In this document: piece after piece, positions 1 to 10,305 of the stretch
Layout of the letters: the number at the start of each line of letters is the position of its first letter
Numbering within the stretch: position 1 is the first letter of the stretch
NCBI GenBank assembly: GCA_029959085.1
Contig: JARWIR010000090.1
Location: forward strand, 1,488,001 to 1,552,000
Direction of reading: 5' to 3'
DNA: 64,000 nt
Source: Nemophila menziesii
Taxonomy: Eukaryota; Streptophyta; Magnoliopsida; Boraginales; Hydrophyllaceae
Translations under genes and position numbers: made by a program
Notes under the pieces: model-generated
The model's database searches: none
Seen by the model: the letters and a program-made list of their open reading frames with translations, nothing else
Told to the model about the DNA's origin: nothing

Positions 1-1
1 T

Positions 2-382
2 GACATTGTGACATATAATACTATTATTCATGGATTATGTAAAGATGACCAACTTGATGCTGCATTAGATGTTTTTTACAAGCTATCAAACAAAGGTTTG
101 AAGCCTGATTTATATACTCATACTACTATTATAGGCGGACTTTGTCAAAGAGGAATGTTGGAAGATGCAAAAGAGTGGGTTTCAAGTATGAAGGAACATG
201 GTTTCTCTCCAAATAGTGTGACCTACAACGTTATTATACAGGGGTTTATGAAGAAAAAAGAGTATGAAGAGGCAATTGAATCAATTAAGGAAATGAGAAA
301 ACATGGTTTCTCAGTGGATGCAACAACTTATGAAATCATATTTAAACATCCTAAGCTACTTGATATGATTCAAAAAATGTAA
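2..382 (+). CDS. PPR protein (P class), C-terminal part; 5' end outside window
   Basis: The frame is open from the left edge and ends with TAA at 380-382. It encodes about 3.5 tandem 35-residue pentatricopeptide repeats: VTYNTIIHGLCK, then DLYTHTTIIGGLCQRG, then NSVTYNVIIQGFMKKKEYEEAI, then a last partial repeat ending in a short tail without an E/DYW domain. This is the P-class pattern, close to the restorer-of-fertility-like clade. Such proteins normally act in mitochondria or plastids by binding single-stranded organellar RNA. No ATG is needed inside the window because the gene continues to the left; the GTG at position 8 is simply an internal Val codon. The MULE starts 180 bp past the stop codon, in the 3' flank. 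The family assignment is secure; whether the whole gene is intact cannot be seen. Confidence 0.85.
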   Translation, partial: DIVTYNTIIHGLCKDDQLDAALDVFYKLSNKGLKPDLYTHTTIIGGLCQRGMLEDAKEWVSSMKEHGFSPNSVTYNVIIQGFMKKKEYEEAIESIKEMRKHGFSVDATTYEIIFKHPKLLDMIQKM

Positions 383-562
383 ACTTTTAAAAATCAACAG
401 TCTCTGCATTTCTGTTTAGTCCACTTTGTTAAGTAAAAGATTTTGCATTTTGAAACATTACAATTAAAATGTATAAGTCGTACTGTATAATTGCAAGTTT
501 GATTTGATGAATTGGTGGGTTTTGGTTTTGTTTGATTGAATTTATGAGGGCGTGTAGCTAAA

Positions 563-890
563 GAGTAAATAACACTTTTGCCTCCTGCGTTTGTACCCGA
601 TTGACAGGTTGCCCCCTAACCTTTAAAATGCGACTTGTTGCCCCCTAATTTTTAATTTCGTGACCCGTTACCCCCTGACTGCGTGTTCCGTCTATTATGG
701 CCGTTAAAAGTGACGTGGCATTTCCATGTCACATTTTTTTTTTAATCCAGATGTTAATTAATCATTTAATTACCTTAATCCCTTTTTTTTCAAGGGCAAA
801 ATGGGTACTTCAATTCAAGCCTACCCTATATATACCACAAAAACAAAACAAAATAATTAATCAAAAACCCAAAATCAAAAGAAGAAGACG
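563..890 (+). repeat. MULE left terminal inverted repeat
   Basis: About 328 bp align as the reverse complement of 6883-7211, from GAGTAAATA to the purine-rich GAAGAAGACG, with scattered mismatches. It holds three copies of the TGAC-N5/6-CCCCCT motif at 602, 631 and 661, spaced 29-30 bp. A TATATATA-like stretch near 826-833 probably belongs to the outward-to-inward promoter of the transposase gene. Confidence 0.9.
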
Positions 891-974
891 AAGGAGCGCG
901 GGTTCTTGCGAAGAACACGAAGAACACCAAACCAAACCCAGAAAAGCAAAGTTTTTTTGATCTGAAGATAATCA

Positions 975-2728
975 ATGGCGCCGTTAAGTCAATGGAGTAA
1001 GTGTGTTTGATTATTACCCCTAACTACTTGCTCGTGGGTTATGATTATTTAACTCGATAATGTAGGGTTTTGTATTAAATTCATTACATATATATTTATC
1101 ACGCGTAATGGTAGCAGATTTTACGGGATTTGGTTACCATAGTCATAGTGTGATAATACTTTTTCAAATTGGTAACTAATCTAGTTAAATTTGATTGTGT
1201 AACAGAGAAATTTACACTAAAGATTCACTTCGGTGGGTTATTTCATGAAGACAAGAGTTGTTACCATGAAGTAAGCATTGAATACATAGATGGGTGTCAC
1301 TATGACAAGTTTAGTATACCTATTCTTATAAAGATTATTTCGAAACTGGGTATAAAAGGTAACTCGGAGTTTTACTATCTGAAATTGGGGGAAAAACTAC
1401 CTGATGGTATAGTTTGTTTGGATAGTGAGGATAAAGGTTTGGAGATGTGTAGCATTGGTGAGGAGAACGTAACTGTTGACTTGTTTGTTGTTAGTAGTCC
1501 CGTAGGAGATGATGACAAAGAGATTCAAACTCCTATATTCATGCCTTTGTTATTAACGTGGAACAAGGATGAAGAAATAGTTCAGAAACGAGAAGATGAG
1601 TGTTCGAAGGAAGAGAACCCTGTTGATCAAAACACAGAGGTTGGTGATGATGAACAAATAAATGAGACCCTTGATGATCAGAACACAGTGGTTGGTAATG
1701 AACAAGATGTTGATCAAAACACAGAGGTTGGTGATGATGAACAAATAAATGAGACCCTTGATGATCAGAACACAGTGGTTGTTAATGAACAAGAAAAAAT
1801 TACAGTTGGAGAAGAAAGTGTAAAGGTAGACACTCATTTGACAGACTAGCCCTCATCATTTAATATGATTGACAAATCACCCCTCTAGATTTACAATTAT
1901 GTAACTGTATAATTCTTTTAACATTTCAGATTGTTTGCGAAGACCAAAGCACAACTGTTGAAAACCTAAACGAAGGTGGAAAAGATGATGTACGTGGTGG
2001 TGAAGAAGTAGTCCAAACTCGTGATGAAGGGCCCATGAACGTGGACGATAGAAATGATGAAATGCAAGAGGATAAAAACGTGGAAGAGGGCATTGGTGAC
2101 GAAGAAACGACTAAGGTACAAAGTCATATGACAGTTTACCCTTTAATGTTTGAAGCTTGTGACAAATCACCCCCTCAATATTTCATGTAATGTGTCAGGT
2201 TGTTTTCGAAGAGCAAAGCAAGCCAGTTGCAAAAGTAATTGAAGGTATAAACGAGAAAGTACAGGATGTTGAAGAAGAAGTTGAGACTTGTGAGAAAGGG
2301 CCTGATAGGAACGTGGAAGATGGTAATAATAAAACGCAGTTGGAGAACACCGTGGAGGAAGACATTGGCAAACAAGACACGACAAAGGTCCTCATTTGTT
2401 TGACAGTTTACCCCTTACTTTTTCATATGATTGACAAATCACCCCCTTAATATTTTATGTTATGTTTCAGGTTGTTTGCGAAGAGCAAACCACACCTTTG
2501 AATGAGGAAGAAGTTAATAACACTATGGAAGAACAACTCTCTGATATTGGAGAGAAGGAGAAGTCTGTTAATGATATGTTGGATAAGGTGTTGAAAGCTT
2601 TGATGACTGAAGATAATGTGACTACGAGGAGTTCCAAACATAAATCTCCGTTGAGGCCTTTCAGGCTTATACAAGATCTTGGCATAAGTAATCAACATGA
2701 ATGGACTTTCATATCAGATAGACAGAAG
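975..2728 (+). CDS. MULE transposase gene, N-terminal exons: PB1-like domain and triplicated acidic exon
   Basis: Exons deduced from GT-AG boundaries and phase: 975-996 (start ATG, seven codons, inferred), 1206-1825, 1930-2115, 2199-2387 and 2471-2728. The ~110 residues after the first junction (FTLKIHFGGLFHE...) match the PB1-like domain that opens many plant MULE transposases. An acidic region with a repeated 28-residue unit (DQNTEVGDDEQINETL...) follows. Three exons then begin with near-identical residues (IVCEDQ, VVFEEQ, VVCEEQ) and are separated by homologous introns, so an exon-plus-intron unit was duplicated in tandem. The last exon here ends in HEWTFISDRQK, which is transposase core sequence, but the stretch that should precede it with the first catalytic Asp is missing. 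The open stretch from 1169 starts with TTG, not ATG, which is why I place the start at 975. Confidence 0.65.
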
Positions 2729-2817
2729 GTTTGTTTTCTTTGATTGGGATACCTATATATTTAGTTATTATTTTATGAAAAGATCTCTAACTTCTTGTTG
2801 TTTGTTTGTGTATTTAG

Positions 2818-5634
2818 GGTTTGCTCCAGGTCATGAGTGACATGCTTCCTGATATAGAACATAGGCATTGTGTAAGGCATCTCTACAATAATTTCAAGAT
2901 CAAACATCCTGGTTTGGCTTTAAAAGACAAAGTTTGGGAAGCTGCAAGAGCCACAACGCACTATAAATTTAATGAAGTGATGGAGGAGATTAAATGTATG
3001 AATGAGGAAGCTTTTATTTGGCTATCTAACTTAGATCCCAAGATATGGACAAGGTCTCATTTTCGTACTGTTACGAAATGTGATCTTCTACTCAACAACA
3101 TATGTGAAAGCTACAACAATGCCATTAAGAAAGTCAGGTATATTGACTACTTACCCCTACACAGAAATACTTAGTGACTAAATAACCCTATACAGAAATA
3201 CTTAGTGACTAATTGCCCCCTTTAAAGATATATCTGTTGACTATATACCCCCTATAAAATACGCATAGTGACTAAATACCCCTATACAATACGCTTAGTG
3301 ACTAATTACCTCATATAAAATATACTTATTGACTACTTACCCCCTATAAAATATACTTATTGACTACTTACCCCCTATATTGTTTGTTGTCGTGTTGCAC
3401 AGAGACAAGTCTATCATCCTCATACTAGAGGGTTTAAGGATGTATAGTTTGAAAAGGCTTCAGTCTAAAAGAGCATGGATGACAAAGTACGAAGCTGATT
3501 TATGTCCTAAGGTTATTAAGTTGGTGAATAAGGGTAAAACAAACAGTGGAAAGTGGCATGCAGTATTTTGTGGTGAAATGAAATTTGAAGTAAGGAACCG
3601 CAGGACAGATTCATTTGCCGTCGACTTGGATACAGAAAGCTGTCCTTGCAGGAGGTGGGAGCTTGCTGGTATACCTTGCTTTCATGCAATTGCATGTATT
3701 CAATACATTGGTAAAGACCCAGAGAAGTTTGTTCATGAGTGCTACTCAAAAGAGACGTATATGAAGGCTTATACGCCCATGATTTACCCTATAAATGGAC
3801 CATCGATGTGGCCTAGTACAAGACCTATAAGTGTAGAACCTCCTGTGGATTTTAAGTTGGTTGGGAGGCCTAAAAGGGCTAGGACAAAAGAGGCAGATGA
3901 GGTTCAAGTTAAAAGGTGGAGGAAAGAACGCACCACTGATGGTGTGCAAAAGCTGGTAGGGAGGGGTAGTGCAAAAAAATGCGCGATTTGCAAAGAAGAA
4001 GGGCATAACAAAAGGTCATGTAAGGCGAATGTAAATGCTGCAGGACATGAAACAGTTGGACTAGAAGATATTCAACAACAAGAAGTTGGTGCTAATGAGG
4101 TGATGGAATCTAGTGATCATGGTGTGAGGGAATCTAGAGAAGTTCGTGAATCTAATACTGGTGCTAATGCGGTTGTGGATGAGACTCCGGATGAGGAGAT
4201 TAACAGAATGTTTGATGAGTTAGATGTGCAACCATCTGCTCCATGTAACTCCCAATGTACTCCAACTGAGGCTGCTAATATATCTGTAACAACAAAAAGT
4301 CCAGTTGATAAGGAACCCACTAATTCCCAAACAAAACAACCTATACCTGAAAAGAAAGATACTGTGAACACACCCACTGAGTCACAGCAAAGTATGCATA
4401 TACCTGGAACACAAGATAAAGAGCCAGTTGTTAAAACACACCCCAATTCAAAACCAAGGATGATTTTCCCTCAAAAGAAACTAAAAGATCGTGTTGCTAC
4501 CAGACCCCCTAATTCAAAACCAAGGATGATTTTCCCTCAAAAGAAAGATAAAGATCCTGTTGCTAACAGACCCCCTAATTCAAAACCAAGGATGATTTTA
4601 CCTCAGAAGAAAGATAAAGATCCTGTTGCTAACACAGATGAGACACTTGATAAATCCCCCCCTAAATCCAGACCAAAGATGCGCATGCCAGAACAAACAT
4701 TGGAAAAACCAACACGTCAAAGCAGTAGAATTAAGGATCAAGGATTGAAGACAATTTCAGGAGGATCAAGCACAATGCCTATATCTTTAGAGGATGATGA
4801 CTCAGGAACACCAAAAGGAAATAATACTGCTGCTCCTGAATCAATAACTGAGGTTAGTACTATCTGAATATAAAATATTGGTTGCAAAGGATTAAGTTTA
4901 TAAGTATATGTTGTCTGTATTTTGATTACAGGTTGATGACTCAGGGAAACAAAAGCAAAACACTAATTACCCCCTATAAAGTTTATATATTGACTACTTA
5001 CCCCCTATATTATTCTTCGAGTGCAGAAGGTAAAGATGGAAAAGTTGACAGATCTGTTGGAAAAAGCAAAGGAAAAAACTGGTAAGGATGCACAAACAAA
5101 TGTCACTGAGAACACAAGTGAGCTTAGCAGAGAAAAAACGCAGGAGAAGGCTCCCCCTTTACAAAAAAAAGAAGATTTCATTAAGGGACATACCAGGGGT
5201 AATTATATTTCATTTTGACTATGTACCCCTTAGGAATTTATTTTAGTGACTTAACGCCCCCTGAATCTACAAAATTGAGACAAAGTGGCCATCTGCGCAT
5301 TAACTATAATAGGATGTTTTTTATTTGTTGTTTACCATTTAGGTGAGGGTTAAACAAACTAAACAACCATGTTCAAAAAGGAGTTTACCTGAGGTTAGTT
5401 AGTTGTTGCTTTTTAAAAACACTACATACTGCAGATTGTGTAACTTCCTCTTTATCTTACTACCAGGGAGGGAACAATTGCCAACCTGAGAAAAGGAGGC
5501 GCTTAATCCAGCATAAACAGGGGGTGCTTATGAGAGAGGGAGATCCAAAATACGTCACAGTTGCAGAAGCACTTCGTTTGAGGAAAGCAGCCAGCAGTTC
5601 TTCAGCAAAACCTGGGAAAGAAGATAAAGAATGA
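2818..5634 (+). CDS. MULE transposase gene, C-terminal exons: partial DDE core, SWIM zinc finger, CCHC knuckle
   Basis: Continues the same gene. Exon 2818-3137 (GLLQVMSDMLPDIEHRHCVRH...) joins the previous exon in phase to rebuild SDRQKGL, which carries the second catalytic Asp; NNICESYNN near its end carries the expected Glu. Exon 3403-4852 encodes a SWIM zinc finger (CPCRRWELAGIPCFHAIAC), a basic stretch and a CCHC knuckle (CAICKEEGHNKRSC). A Pro/Lys-rich tail with three copies of a ~23-residue unit (NSKPRMIFPQKK...) follows. Further small exons: from 4932; from about 5021; 5343-5393; and a last exon 5467-5634 ending TGA. In the MULE family the protein binds the termini and catalyses DNA cleavage and strand transfer. 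Because the first Asp region is deleted, this copy is probably not catalytic, though it could still bind DNA. The small 3' exons are less certain than the two large ones. Confidence 0.7.
3144..3379 (+). repeat. Intronic array of eight 31-bp repeats (TGACTA...CCCCCTATA)
   Basis: Eight copies of a unit whose conserved part reads TGACTACTTACCCCCTATA begin at 3144, 3175, 3206, 3238, 3269, 3299, 3330 and 3361, so the period is 30-32 bp. The array fills the intron between the 2818-3137 and 3403-4852 exons. Pairs of the same motif at 31-bp spacing occur in four other introns of the gene, and triplets occur in both terminal inverted repeats. Confidence 0.9.
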
Positions 5635-6165
5635 AGAATTCTGCAGATTTGTGGTTTTATGATTCTGTGTTTTATGTCTTTGTTTTGTGTAAGCTAGATC
5701 TAGAACTAGCAAGCTTGTGAGTGTTAAAGACATCTATTATGTGGTGGAGGTGGTATTTAAGTAGGGTTATCTATGTTGGTTGGCCTTTATTGCAGGGTGT
5801 GGTATTTTGTATGTTAGTGCACAACTTGATGATTTGAATATTTATTTTTTGCTCTGGTCTATGTAATGCCAGCACTTTACTGATATCTTTATCTACTTTA
5901 TTGAGATTGCACTAGATTCTGTTGTCCATTTTGTATTTCTACTTATACTTTATTCATTGCACAATAAAACACATATTAAACAAACAGCAAAAACAACTTC
6001 ATTCTCCAATTCAAGTTAAACCAAAATAGTACAAAGACTGATTTTAAACTAAAACAGTACACCAAATTAAAACTTTAACAACCTTCCACTACATCAAAAC
6101 AAAATACAACTTCAACAACCTGATACATCTAACAAGCCACACCAAAATACAACTTCTACTGCATT

Positions 6166-6789
6166 CTAATACACAGAAAGCTTAAAACCAGACAAAATGG
6201 AGACAACGAAGAATATAGTCCAAAAGACACTCCATTTTAGCATCTTGTTTTCCCGAGTTACTGTGGTTATCACTGTGTTAAGACGTTGCACCTCGTCCTC
6301 CAACACCTTCACTTTCACACGCTCAAATTTCAAATCATTGGAGGCAACATGTTCTTTTTCTTGCAATTCAACCAAATCATTAGCCATCAAGGTCAACTGT
6401 GTGTTCAGTTCATTGACTTTTGCACATTCGAGCTTCCAATCTGCAAAAGCTTTTTTCTCTAACTGCATCATATCTCCGAAATCAGAGACCAACAAGTTCA
6501 TCTTCGTCTCCATTGCATCTTTCTCAAGACAGTGATTGGAATCTTTAAAAAGAAGCCTTCGAATTATCGAACTAGTACCCTCCGCCAATGGCTCATCCAA
6601 CCACATGAAGAACTTGCAATCCATTGAACACCCCCAATACATGTACCTGTAAAACCTCCTGCCAGGATTCGTATCTGTCCAAGAGGTGTGAAGCCTTGCT
6701 AATTTCTTGCATCTGCAATAGGGGACTTGAGAACTATAGTACGAAGAAGAACCAACGCTATCGGCTTGAAGGGGCGACATCGGCATCAA
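6166..6789 (-). CDS. MULE second gene: GRF-type zinc finger, coiled coil, C-terminal membrane segment
   Basis: Uninterrupted 207-residue ORF. Residues ~22-65 read YCRCKKLARLHTSWTDTNPG, then RRFYRYMYWGC, then CKFFMWLDEP. This is the GRF zinc-finger layout (CxC, NPGRRFY, C, C, FFxWxDEP), a nucleic-acid-binding module. Residues ~95-185 form a long coiled coil rich in Leu, Glu and Lys. The last ~20 residues (SVFWTIFFVVSILSGFKL) are a hydrophobic segment followed by three residues, as in tail-anchored membrane proteins. The ORF starts about 95 bp inside the right terminus and runs toward the transposase gene. Small GRF proteins are often annotated in plant genomes; the role of one inside a MULE is not known to me. 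It may be a captured host gene or a working second element gene analogous in position, not sequence, to mudrB. Confidence 0.7.
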   Translation of the reverse strand: MMPMSPLQADSVGSSSYYSSQVPYCRCKKLARLHTSWTDTNPGRRFYRYMYWGCSMDCKFFMWLDEPLAEGTSSIIRRLLFKDSNHCLEKDAMETKMNLLVSDFGDMMQLEKKAFADWKLECAKVNELNTQLTLMANDLVELQEKEHVASNDLKFERVKVKVLEDEVQRLNTVITTVTRENKMLKWSVFWTIFFVVSILSGFKLSVY

Positions 6790-6882
6790 GCTTGAAGGAA
6801 TTGGGAGGCTTCGTCGCGGATTTGGGTAGAAATAGAAAACTAGGGTTCTTCGTGTTCTTCGTGTTCTTCCCCAAACCGAACC

Positions 6883-7211
6883 CGTCTTCTTCTTTTGATT
6901 TTGGGTTTTTGATTAATTATTTTGTTTTGTTTTTGTGGTATATATAGGGTAGGCTTGAATTGAAGTACCCATTTTGCCCTTGAAAAAAAGAGGGATTAAG
7001 GTAATTAAATGATTAATTAACATCTGGATTAAAAAAAAATTGTGACATGGAAATGCCACGTCACTTTTAACAGCCAAAATAGACGGAACACGCAGTCAGG
7101 GGGTAACGGGTCACGAAATTAAAAATTAGGGGGCAACGAGTCGCATTTTAAAGGTTAGGGGGCAACCTGTCAATCGGGTACAAACGCAGGGGGCAAAAGT
7201 GCTATTTACTC
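6883..7211 (-). repeat. MULE right terminal inverted repeat
   Basis: Inverse copy of the left terminus. It carries the same three motif copies at 7095-7113, 7125-7143 and 7154-7172 on the minus strand. It sits directly upstream of the GRF gene, so it is likely to supply that gene's promoter; a TATATA stretch lies at 6941-6946. Confidence 0.9.
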
Positions 7212-7652
7212 GTAGCTAAAATATAGGTAAATGCATTAGATGGAAAAATTATTACCTAACTTGAAGTAATATGTATTGGGGAAAAAGGGGAAAATTATTA
7301 GAGATTCATATGCATGTGGTTAATCAATTAAACACTAATAATAACATTATATTATATACTTCTGTAAAGATTACAACACAATGCATCTATTAGATTAATG
7401 CACCATTTATTGTTCCTTTGTATTCTCAGCCCCAATCATAATCAAATTAATTGTCTATTTATTTTACCTAGTTGAGCAAAACACACATTCATTCCATTTC
7501 ATTTCAATAGAAACAACTACTTTAAGCTTCTTCTTCTTTTTTTATTCTCGATAACAAGAACATCTTTCCTATTTCTAAACTTCTTTATAGGTCTTTTATC
7601 ATCATCTTCATCATAGAGTATACATATTAAAAATAAATAAAGAATCATTTAC

Positions 7653-7778
7653 CTTTTAATACTTGCTTTGCAAGTGGACCAATTGTTATATAAGCATTTG
7701 TAGCATAAGCTGTGTGCTTGAGACTCTTCTTTCTGAATCAAAAAAATAAAAATTAATTCATGTATATTAACTAATATT

Positions 7779-7813
<35 letters not shown>

Positions 7814-8099
7814 CAGGACTTGTTCCACTATGAGTTGAATAACAAGTTGTTCAAGCTTCTCCCTTTTCAACTCAGGACCTGAGAAAATCAACCAAATTAT
7901 TACTTCTTTTATAAAGATTAATGCAATTATTAACTCTGTATAAAAACATTGTAGACCCACCTATTTCTTTGTTCTTAGTCTTTATCCTGTCCAGTAGTTG
8001 CAACATTGTTGCTCTCTGTTCATTATTTTGTAAATCCTTCAATGTCGACACTATAAGCCTTCCTGACATACCGTACCAACTACAACCTGTAATTTTCAC
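7653..8099 (-). pseudogene. RecQ-type helicase RQC (winged-helix) fragment, frameshifted
   Basis: Three GT-AG-bounded exons read on the minus strand: 8099-7961 (KITGCSWYGMSGRLIVSTLK...), 7878-7814 (GPELKREKLEQLVIQLIVEQ...) and 7732-7653. Phases agree across both introns. The last exon reads KEESQ, then needs a one-base skip (an extra G after CAA) to continue as HTAYATNAYITIGPLAKQVL. The pattern LxxLIxxxxLxEE...HTAYxxxAYxxxGPLA is that of the winged helix C-terminal to RecQ helicase cores, by comparison with BLM-type RQC domains from memory. The helicase core is not in the window: upstream exons would be expected right of 8100, where the retroelement and U2 gene now lie. The frameshift and isolation point to a pseudogene. 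Confidence 0.5.
7783..7810. repeat. (TA)n microsatellite in RQC-fragment intron
   Basis: Fourteen uninterrupted TA units inside the intron between the second and third RQC exons. Confidence 0.9.
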
Positions 8100-8470
8100 C
8101 TACATGTACAATAATAATAATAATAATTAAAAATTAAAATCAAAATAAAAGTCTCCAATAAAAACTCTGGCACAGTTTCAAATCCCAAGCATTTATCATT
8201 AGCATGCCAAATACTATATTCAATATTGGAAAACACTTTATCACTAGCTATTTTGGCTACTCGTTGTGCATCTCATGTAATCATACTCTCATGGACATGA
8301 CTTTGTCCACTAAAGAAAACACAATCCGCGAACATAAAAATTTCCATCATAAAATCATCTTCAAGGTGAAGAAAATAAAGAGAGAAGGTTATGCAACAAC
8401 TTAAAGCAATGTTCATGAACATTTTCCCAGCTTCCTCTTTTCTTGTACAATGACACTAATATTCTTTTCA

Positions 8471-8738
8471 TAACTGCAGCTTTGGCAATTTAGTATGGAT
8501 GGTAGAATTTGGATATGATACTCAGCTTGCTACAACAGAAGGATCCAAATCTGGAGAAAAAAATTATATTTTAAACAATTTAATATCTCTCTCCGTTTAC
8601 TCGAATATCTTGAATGATTTCTATTAGGACTCAGTTTCAAAAATTTGATCCCGATCCCTAAGTCTTATCTCAAGCATTTTCAACAAAATTGAACTAAAGA
8701 TTTGGGTGGCACAAAATTGAACTAAAGATTTGGTGGGG
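8471..8738. repeat. 268-bp direct duplication, left copy
   Basis: Reads the same as 21483-21750 with no difference seen on reading. It begins TAACTGCAGC and ends TTGGTGGGG, directly against the left LTR of the Athila element. In the right-hand copy the same sequence continues into the U2 snRNA 3' end, so that copy shows the original context. The left copy contains the two U2 3'-box-like motifs but no U2 gene. Confidence 0.93.
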
Positions 8739-10289
8739 TGGTGGTCCTTTGTGTGTTCTAAAAATAATGCAATAAATAATCGAACCACAACCGCAAGTGT
8801 ACGGTTGTCCCAAGTAGTAATTCTGATAAATCAGATTCGTTCCAAGGACGGAATGGTTGATCACAATGTTTAGCAAGTAGTGATTGATGCACTTATAAAG
8901 ACAATAATATATTTGTTTGGTTTTTGTTATAAGACTAATGAATGAAAGACAAATATTAAAATGCAAATAAAAGCTAAAACGCAAGTAATTTGATGGAAAA
9001 CGCGATATGAGAAGTAGCACCTGAGAACGCAAGGATCCTCCCTATCCTATTTCTTAACTTATGTTGTTTAAGGGCTAAATTAGTCAATTACAATGGTCGG
9101 GATTCTAATATCCTTATACCCCCGTCAGGGTGGACTATAAGGCGATCCTAAAGTGTCACTAGTCCCGTCAGGGTAAATATGATCCACCGTTGGATGATTA
9201 AGTGTTATTACCTCATTGGCCCTAGGATTAGCTAAGCTCGTCAGAATCATTAACTTCTATCCTAGATTGAATAAATGGTTCCGTATTTAAACCCTCCGTC
9301 AGGATGATCCAATTGCCACTAATTGGAATAGCCTAAATACTATTACCTGTTCCTAGTTCATGACGCTAAAAACAGTAAACATTCATAATTTATCGAAAAG
9401 AGTAAAAGCCCTAATTTAGTTTAATTTATTAAAAACCCAAATTCAACATTCGTTAATTAATAGGAATTGGGATTCACCCATTGTTTGTTCTCAAGCACTA
9501 AATAAAACTTAGCTCATATTAAAATGAAATACGAAATTAAAAATAAAGGAATTCATATTGTTTACAGAATTAAAAAGATAAAAGAACCTAATTTCCGGAA
9601 TCGGAATGACTACGAACGGAGATATAGACCCTCTCCAGCTCTTGTAGCTTCTTCTCCTTCCTTCAGTTGCTTCTCTCTGGTGTTTTTAATCTTGCAGAAT
9701 GTGAATTGTGTGTAAAATAGAAGTCAAGGGCTGATTTTATAGGTGGAAATTCGGACTTGGACCTAGGCTTTTAATTGAAATATAAAAGGCCCAAGTCCAC
9801 TAACTTAGCCCAAAATCCCGTAACTGCTGATATACCTTCACTAAAACAGCTTTTCCCGATGCGTTACAACTCCGATTGACCTCATTCCAGTTGCTAAAGT
9901 TCCGTAATTCGATAAGGAATGATTTCTCTTCAAAGGTCAACAGCTAGATCATCGCTTAAGCACCTCGAAATCAGCAATCTATGGCCTGGAAAATGGATTT
10001 TTAGCTCTAAAAATAATATCTTCGGGATTTCTTTTCAAGTCTTGACTTTATCTTTTGATCTTTGACTTTCTCCTCGGATTCCTCTTCTAGCTAACATCTA
10101 AAACCTGTAAAATACTCACTAAAAATACCAATATTACGCGCAAAAGCTTAATAAATCAAAAATGCTAGAATTAAAAGAGGAAAATCATATTATTGCATAT
10201 TTAGTCCAAAAGTCTATCGAAATGATTAAATAAACACCAAAAATGATGTCTCCTAAGGGTCGAAAATAAGAACATTTAAGGAGACATCA
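8739..10289 (-). repeat. 3' LTR of the intact Athila element
   Basis: 1551 bp, the same as the 5' LTR on reading. It directly follows the polypurine tract (minus strand), and its outer end abuts the left 268-bp duplication. TATAAAAT lies at 9734-9741 (minus strand). Confidence 0.95.
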
Positions 10290-10305
10290 AGACCCCCAAC
10301 TCAAA
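10290..10305 (-). promoter_or_regulatory. Polypurine tract
   Basis: Minus strand GAGTTGGGGGTCT directly before the 3' LTR start TGATGTCTCC. The two gag-only elements have the same sequence at the same place (31182-31197 and 62069-62084). Confidence 0.85.

Larger units (their letters stand above)
563..7211 (+). mobile_element. Complete Mutator-like element (MULE), 6649 bp, 9-bp TSD
   Basis: Both ends carry long terminal inverted repeats beginning GAGTAAATA. The element is bounded by perfect 9-bp direct repeats GTAGCTAAA at 554-562 and 7212-7220, which is the MULE target-duplication length. It holds two genes in convergent orientation, the layout known from maize MuDR: a multi-exon transposase-type gene read from the left terminus (975-5634, plus strand) and a GRF zinc-finger gene read from the right terminus (6789-6166, minus strand). 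The stretch 5635-6165 between them holds no ORF I can support and probably carries both 3' ends. The intact target duplication argues for a fairly recent insertion, although the transposase lacks part of its catalytic core. Confidence 0.93.

Noticed and set aside
8471..8738. 268-bp repeat as part of a longer LTR
   Set aside because: It lies outside the TG/CA ends, is absent next to the primer site and polypurine tract, and continues into U2 on one side only.
8694..9032. 112-codon ORF, repeated at 19902-20225
   Set aside because: Lies in the LTR copies and crosses LTR borders; not a host or element gene.
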